The notes under the pieces were generated by a model. It saw only the letters and a program-made list of their open reading frames with translations, had not been told where the DNA came from and ran no database searches. DNA of 64,000 nt, taken from assembly GCF_945870625.1 (NCBI RefSeq), contig NZ_CAMBTS010000002.1, positions 1 through 64,000 on the forward strand. The letters are read 5' to 3'. This DNA is from Novosphingobium sp. Chol11. Lineage in GTDB: Bacteria > Pseudomonadota > Alphaproteobacteria > Sphingomonadales > Sphingomonadaceae. How positions within the stretch are numbered: position 1 is the stretch's first letter; each line of letters opens with the position of its first letter. Below are positions 59,875 to 64,000 of the stretch, piece after piece. A program made the translations under genes and the position numbers.

Positions 59875-60654
59875 ATGAGTTATAGCTTCACCCAACACAT
59901 CGACGTGGCGCTCGTTGTTCTCAACGCGTTCTTCCTGTTTTTCTTCGGGCTCATTCTCTATTTGCGCCGCGAAGACCGGCGCGAGGGCTATCCGCTGGAA
60001 AACGAGTTGACCGGGGCGCTCGACCCAGCCGGCGGCCCGATCCTGACCGCAAACCGCAAGACCTTCCATCTGCCGTTCGGCCATGGTTCGGTCACGGTGC
60101 CCTCGCTAGAGCGCGAACCGGTCCAGATCGCAGCGCGCCGCACCGATTTCGGCTTTGGCTCGCCGATCGAACCGACGGGCAATCCGCTGGTCGACGGCGT
60201 CGGGCCGGCCGCTTGGGCCAATCGCGCCAAGCGCCCCGATCTCGATTATGAGGGCCATGCCCGCATTGTGCCGATGAGCACGGTCGCTGAATTCAGTGTC
60301 GCCATGCAAGACGCCGATCCGCGCGGCTTCAAGGTCGTCGCCGCAGACGGCGTCGTGGTCGGTACGGTCAGCGAACTGTGGATCGACAAGGCCGACCGGC
60401 TGATCCGCTATCTTCAGGTTTCGTTGCAGGGCGAGGCCCCGCGCGAAGTGCTCGCGCCGATGATGATGGCCTCGGTCAAGCGCAAGACCGGCACCGTCAC
60501 GATCGATGCGATCGTCTCGGGCCAGTGGGCAGAGGCCCCTGCGATGCCCGAGGGCAGCGCGGTCATCACGCTCTATGAAGAAGAGCGCGTCCAGGCCTAC
60601 TTCGGCGGCGGTTATCTCTACGCGACCCCGCAGCGTTCGGAGCCGCTGCTATGA
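59875..60654 (+). CDS. puhA: Photosynthetic reaction centre subunit H
   Basis: PuhA is the single-helix H subunit that caps the L/M reaction centre core and shapes the proton path to QB. The 259-residue protein has its transmembrane helix at about residues 10 to 32 (FFLFFFGLILYLRREDRREGYPLE), and a cytoplasmic PRC-barrel with AWANRAKRPDLDYEGHARIVPM and VAADGVVVGTVSELWIDKADR. The L and M genes are not in the window. Its last four bases overlap puhB. Confidence 0.96.
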   Translation: MSYSFTQHIDVALVVLNAFFLFFFGLILYLRREDRREGYPLENELTGALDPAGGPILTANRKTFHLPFGHGSVTVPSLEREPVQIAARRTDFGFGSPIEPTGNPLVDGVGPAAWANRAKRPDLDYEGHARIVPMSTVAEFSVAMQDADPRGFKVVAADGVVVGTVSELWIDKADRLIRYLQVSLQGEAPREVLAPMMMASVKRKTGTVTIDAIVSGQWAEAPAMPEGSAVITLYEEERVQAYFGGGYLYATPQRSEPLL

Positions 60655-61322
60655 TCACCGAGTATGAGAACGAGCCGATCCCCGGCTTGCCTGGGTTTCT
60701 CCCCAAGGGAGAGCGGATTCTGTGGCAGGGCTCGCCGCAGTGGCGCAAACTTGCCGCCACGGCCTTCCACACGCGCCTGATCACCGGGTATTTCGCGCTG
60801 CTGGTGGGGCTGGCCGTGGTGAATGCGCTCGTTCAGGGCGGTCAATCGCTGGGCGATTTCAAGGGCATCGCGATCACTGTGGTGCTCGGCGTCATCGGTG
60901 TCGGACTGCTCAATCTCATTGCCTGGGGCACCGCGCGTTCGACTATCTACACCTTGACCGAGCGGCGGATCGTGATGCGCGTTGGGATCGCCCTGCCCAA
61001 GTGCATCAACCTGCCGCTCGGCCTCATCGAGTCGGTTGATCTGCTGATGCGCGCGGATGGCACGGGCGATCTGCCGCTCAAGGTCAAAGGCAGCCAGCGG
61101 ATTGGCTATGCCGGCCTCTGGCCGCATGCGCGGCCCTGGCACTATCAGGTTCCGCAGCCGATGTTGCGGTCTGTGGCCGATGCCGACAACGTTGCGGCGC
61201 TCGTGGCACGCACCTGCCTTGCCGCCAATCCGGGCAGCCAGATCGCCACCATCGAACCGCTCGCCAATCGTCCGCAGACCGGCTTCACCGAAGCGCGGCT
61301 AGCTGAGAGTGCCGCCGCATGA
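60651..61322 (+). CDS. puhB: Photosynthetic complex assembly protein PuhB
   Basis: PuhB is a 223-residue membrane protein needed for assembly of the reaction centre and antenna. LPGFLPKGERILWQGSPQWRK near the N-terminus is typical, followed by three hydrophobic segments and a PH-like domain (LTERRIVMRVGIALPKCINLPLGLIESVDL). Four-base overlaps on both sides couple it to puhA and puhC. Confidence 0.94.
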   Translation: MITEYENEPIPGLPGFLPKGERILWQGSPQWRKLAATAFHTRLITGYFALLVGLAVVNALVQGGQSLGDFKGIAITVVLGVIGVGLLNLIAWGTARSTIYTLTERRIVMRVGIALPKCINLPLGLIESVDLLMRADGTGDLPLKVKGSQRIGYAGLWPHARPWHYQVPQPMLRSVADADNVAALVARTCLAANPGSQIATIEPLANRPQTGFTEARLAESAAA

Positions 61323-61840
61323 GCGCAGTCCACAATGAAACCGTGCCGAAGGGCGCGCTGATCGCGGCAGCGAGCCTCGTGATCATGTCGATCGCGGTGA
61401 CCGGCATTGTCCGCCTCACCGGTACGCCGCCCGACGCGTCGCCCGCTCTGCTGCGGGCCAAAGAAAAGCCCATGGCGGTTTCGTCGCGCGATCTGCGGTT
61501 CACCGATCGCGCCGACGGTGCGGTCGTCATCGAAGATGTGGGCACGGGCGCGAAGGCCGGCATGGTCGAGGCGGGCAGCAAAAGCGGCTTCATCCGCGGC
61601 GTGATGCGCGGCCTCGCCCGCGAGCGCCGGATGCATGGCGTGGGCAATCAGCCTCCTTTCCGGCTGACCTTGTGGACCGATGGCGAGCTGTCGCTGGTCG
61701 ATACCGCGACGGGCCGCAATCTTGAGCTCGGTGCGTTCGGCGGCACCAACCGCGCGGCCTTCCTTGCGCTGCTCCCTCCCGCCGCGAAAAATGCCGCGCC
61801 GGACATCAACGGTATCAAAACAGCGGAGAACGCATTGTGA
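61319..61840 (+). CDS. puhC: Photosynthetic complex assembly protein PuhC
   Basis: PuhC is a 173-residue protein with one N-terminal membrane segment (LIAAASLVIMSIAVTGIVRL) and a periplasmic domain containing DLRFTDRADGAVVIED and FIRGVMRGLARERRMHG, the family core. It helps organise reaction centre and LH1. It overlaps puhB and the next gene by four bases each. Confidence 0.92.
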   Translation: MSAVHNETVPKGALIAAASLVIMSIAVTGIVRLTGTPPDASPALLRAKEKPMAVSSRDLRFTDRADGAVVIEDVGTGAKAGMVEAGSKSGFIRGVMRGLARERRMHGVGNQPPFRLTLWTDGELSLVDTATGRNLELGAFGGTNRAAFLALLPPAAKNAAPDINGIKTAENAL

Positions 61841-62133
61841 GATTGTTCGCGCGGTCGAGCTTCGACACCCCCTGCCGGATCGAGATCGAGCATAGCGACC
61901 GCTTCTTGTCCGCCCATGTGAAGCTCGCTGGCGGCGTGGCGATCAATCCGGGCGACCGGGTCCGCGTCCACGGCGACCCCATTCGGGTCGGTTTTGGCGA
62001 AAGTGCGGTGTTTAACCGGATGGCGACGGTCGAACGGGCGGGTCCCGTTGCCCGCCTCTGGACCAAGATCAAGGGACATTTCGAGATGTCCGAGCTTTAT
62101 GAAGTCAGCTTCAGCCCGCGGAGGAACGCATGA
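61837..62133 (+). CDS. Small conserved protein of the puh-acsF operon
   Basis: A 98-residue, mostly beta protein of no named function that occupies the place between puhC and acsF in many aerobic phototrophs. It starts with a GTG at 61837 that overlaps the puhC stop, and its end overlaps acsF by four bases. The N-terminus [42 protein letters not shown] and [28 protein letters not shown] are the recognisable parts. No membrane segment is evident. The position fits an accessory role in complex or AcsF assembly; this is inference. Confidence 0.8.
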   Translation: MRLFARSSFDTPCRIEIEHSDRFLSAHVKLAGGVAINPGDRVRVHGDPIRVGFGESAVFNRMATVERAGPVARLWTKIKGHFEMSELYEVSFSPRRNA

Positions 62134-63209
62134 ACGCGATTACCCAGATCAAGGCAGCGCCGCTCACGGATGTGCCTGATACGATGAAGATCGCGCGTGA
62201 GAACACTCTGCTGTCTCCGCGTTTCTACACCACCGATTTCGCCGCGCTCGACAGGATCGACGTATCAAGCGTGCGGGCCGAATGGGATCAGTTGATCGCC
62301 GAAATGCAGGCAGACCCCAACAAGCTGCATTTCAAGCGCACCGAGGCCTTCAACGGCGTGATCGAAGGCCTGCCCGAGGCGCTGCGCGAAGAGTTCATCG
62401 ATTTTCTGGTCAGCTCGCTCACCGCCGAGTTCTCAGGCTGCATCCTCTATGCCGAGATCCAGCGCCGCGCCAAGAACCCCGATATCAAGATGCTGTTCAA
62501 ACTGATGAGCCGGGATGAAAGCCGCCATGCCGGGTTCATCAACGATACGCTCAAGGATTCAGGGATCGGCATCGATCTCGGGTTTCTGACCAAGACCAAG
62601 AAATACACGTATTTCCGCCCCAAGTTCATTTTCTACGCAACGTACCTTTCGGAAAAGATTGGTTATGCGCGCTACATCACGATTTATCGCCATCTGGCCA
62701 AGCACCCGGAATTGCGGTTTCACCCGATTTTCAACTGGTTCGAGCAGTGGTGCAACGACGAGTTCCGCCACGGCGATGCCTTTGCCCTGCTGATGCGCAA
62801 CGATCCCAAGCTGCTCACCGGCTTCAACAAGCTGTGGGTGCGCTTCTTCCTCGTGGCGATCTACGCCACCATGTACATCCGCGATCATAATCGGCCTGCG
62901 TTCCACAAGGCCCTTGGCATTGATCCGACGGATTATGACCTGCAGGTTTTCCGCGTCTGCTCGCAGATCACCAAGCAGGTGTTCCCGATGACACTCGACA
63001 CCGACTCGCCGCGCTTTCAGGCCGGGCTTGAGCGGATGCGCGTGGTCTCGGCCAAGATCGATGCGGCAAAGGAGCAAGGCGGCATTCTCGGCGGGATCAA
63101 GCGAATTGGCCTCAGCGCCACCGCTGCGGTCAATTTCTTGCGGCTCTACCTTACGCCGGTTCACACCAACACGGCACCCGCGCAGGTCTGCATGGTCCCC
63201 GCCTGGTGA
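62130..63209 (+). CDS. acsF: Mg-protoporphyrin IX monomethyl ester oxidative cyclase AcsF
   Basis: AcsF is the di-iron, oxygen-dependent enzyme that closes ring E of bacteriochlorophyll, typical of aerobic phototrophs. The 359-residue protein has the metal-binding glutamates and histidines in [27 protein letters not shown] and [15 protein letters not shown]. An oxygen-independent BchE is not in the window. It overlaps the preceding small gene by four bases, and puhE follows two bases after its stop. Confidence 0.96.
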   Translation: MNAITQIKAAPLTDVPDTMKIARENTLLSPRFYTTDFAALDRIDVSSVRAEWDQLIAEMQADPNKLHFKRTEAFNGVIEGLPEALREEFIDFLVSSLTAEFSGCILYAEIQRRAKNPDIKMLFKLMSRDESRHAGFINDTLKDSGIGIDLGFLTKTKKYTYFRPKFIFYATYLSEKIGYARYITIYRHLAKHPELRFHPIFNWFEQWCNDEFRHGDAFALLMRNDPKLLTGFNKLWVRFFLVAIYATMYIRDHNRPAFHKALGIDPTDYDLQVFRVCSQITKQVFPMTLDTDSPRFQAGLERMRVVSAKIDAAKEQGGILGGIKRIGLSATAAVNFLRLYLTPVHTNTAPAQVCMVPAW

Positions 63210-63211
63210 CA

Positions 63212-64000
63212 ATGCCGCCGCTCATCTTTGCGTTGTTGACGTGGTTTGTCGGCACGGCTGCGGTGGTCTGGCTTGATAGTCGCCCGCGCGAGACGTTCCA
63301 GACCAGCCACCGGCTTGGCGGCCTCACCGCGTTGCTGGCAGCGGCGGTGATCGCCTTCTACGCTGATGATAGCAGCGCCGCCGGGGCCTACATCGGGTTT
63401 GCGGCGGCCATCGTGATCTGGGGCTGGCACGAGATGGGCTTCCTGATGGGGTTTGTCGCGGGGCCCCGCCGCTTGCCCTGCCCGCCCGAGGCGCAGGGAT
63501 GGCGGCGGTTTCGCCTGGCCATGGCGACCGTCATCCACCATGAAATCGCGCTCGGCGCGACGCTGCTGCTGCTCGTCGCGCTGACCTGGGGGCAGCCTAA
63601 CCAGGCGGGGCCGCTCACCTTCGCGCTGCTGTTCGGCATGCGGCTTAGCGCGAAGTTCAATCTGTATCTGGGCGTGCCCAATCTCAGCGACGAGGTGTTT
63701 CCGGCGCACCTTGAGTATCTGAAAAGCTATTTCCGCAAGCGCGCGTGCAATGCGCTTTATCCGTTCTCGTTGGCCGGCGGGATCGCCATCACGGTATGGG
63801 CGTGGTCGGTGTCTGAATCCGCGCCAGTGGCCAATGGCACTTGGGCTACAGGCGCGCTTCTGGCGGGGTTTGCGGCGCTCGGCGTGATCGAGCATCTGTT
63901 TCTCGTCCTGCCGATAAAGGACGCCGCCATGTGGCAATGGGCGGCATCATCCGGTAAGCCGGTCTCGCGAGGACCGGCTGCGCAGCCAGCAACAATCAAG
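63212..64000 (+). CDS. puhE: Photosynthetic complex assembly protein PuhE (DUF3623; 3' end outside window)
   Basis: The frame is open from the ATG at 63212 to the right edge, giving 263 codons with no stop. Several hydrophobic segments are present (LIFALLTWFVGTAAVVWL, AALLAAAVIAFY, YIGFAAAIVIWGWHEMGFLMGF), and HHEIALGATLLLL and RLSAKFNLYLGVPNLSDEVFPAHL are family signatures. PuhE is thought to regulate bacteriochlorophyll synthesis and complex assembly; homologues are roughly this length, so little is missing. In related clusters hemA follows. Confidence 0.92.
   Translation, partial: MPPLIFALLTWFVGTAAVVWLDSRPRETFQTSHRLGGLTALLAAAVIAFYADDSSAAGAYIGFAAAIVIWGWHEMGFLMGFVAGPRRLPCPPEAQGWRRFRLAMATVIHHEIALGATLLLLVALTWGQPNQAGPLTFALLFGMRLSAKFNLYLGVPNLSDEVFPAHLEYLKSYFRKRACNALYPFSLAGGIAITVWAWSVSESAPVANGTWATGALLAGFAALGVIEHLFLVLPIKDAAMWQWAASSGKPVSRGPAAQPATIK

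Overview
The window comes from a high-GC alphaproteobacterium, most likely an aerobic anoxygenic phototroph of the order Sphingomonadales. The evidence is a photosynthesis gene cluster of the type bchFNBHLM-lhaA-puhABC-acsF-puhE with ppsR/ppaA and bchG beside it, an oxygen-dependent ring cyclase (acsF), GapR, PHA synthase with an Ala/Lys/Pro-rich phasin, and a large TonB receptor beside catabolic genes. The genus is not assigned. No insertion sequences, integrases, phage genes or CRISPR arrays were seen.

Left part (1 to about 25.6 kb) is housekeeping: ruvC (cut by the window edge), yebC, a CPBP protease gene broken by a nonsense codon at its catalytic glutamate, GNAT enzymes, gapR, rlmE, ppx, tRNA-Gln, a Flp pilin, trhO, a LOG protein, thiD, glmM, a DAACS symporter, an AI-2E family exporter, a GNAT-fold protein that may be a bacterial ceramide synthase, a desaturase, lptG/lptF, clpS, phasin, phaC, an aminotransferase, a crotonase, tRNA-Cys and an unknown secreted protein.

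Middle part (25.7 to 42.6 kb) is an accessory catabolic region: a P450 / acyl-CoA ligase / thiolase / TetR operon; divergent EthD and FabL-like SDR genes; a second acyl-CoA ligase; a TonB-dependent receptor; an alpha/beta hydrolase; an AraC regulator; a Baeyer-Villiger-type flavin monooxygenase; and a two-subunit molybdenum hydroxylase. Together they look like uptake, oxygenation, ester cleavage and CoA-dependent breakdown of a hydrophobic substrate that cannot be named from sequence. A lipoprotein c-type cytochrome follows.

Right part (43.6 to 64 kb) is the photosynthesis cluster. Leftward: ppaA-ppsR, bchG, a PucC/LhaA-type carrier, a drastically shortened bchP remnant, tspO and a small membrane protein. 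Rightward: bchF, N, B, H, L, M, lhaA, puhA, B, C, a small puh-operon protein, acsF and puhE (cut by the window edge), nearly all overlapping or separated by a few bases. The two directions diverge from one 212-base region holding two abutting PpsR-type palindromes, each containing the -35 box of one of two opposed promoters.

The most striking observation is bchP. Its start and C-terminus are recognisable and in frame, but about four fifths of the geranylgeranyl reductase is missing, so this organism may make bacteriochlorophyll with an unreduced tail or use a second reductase elsewhere.
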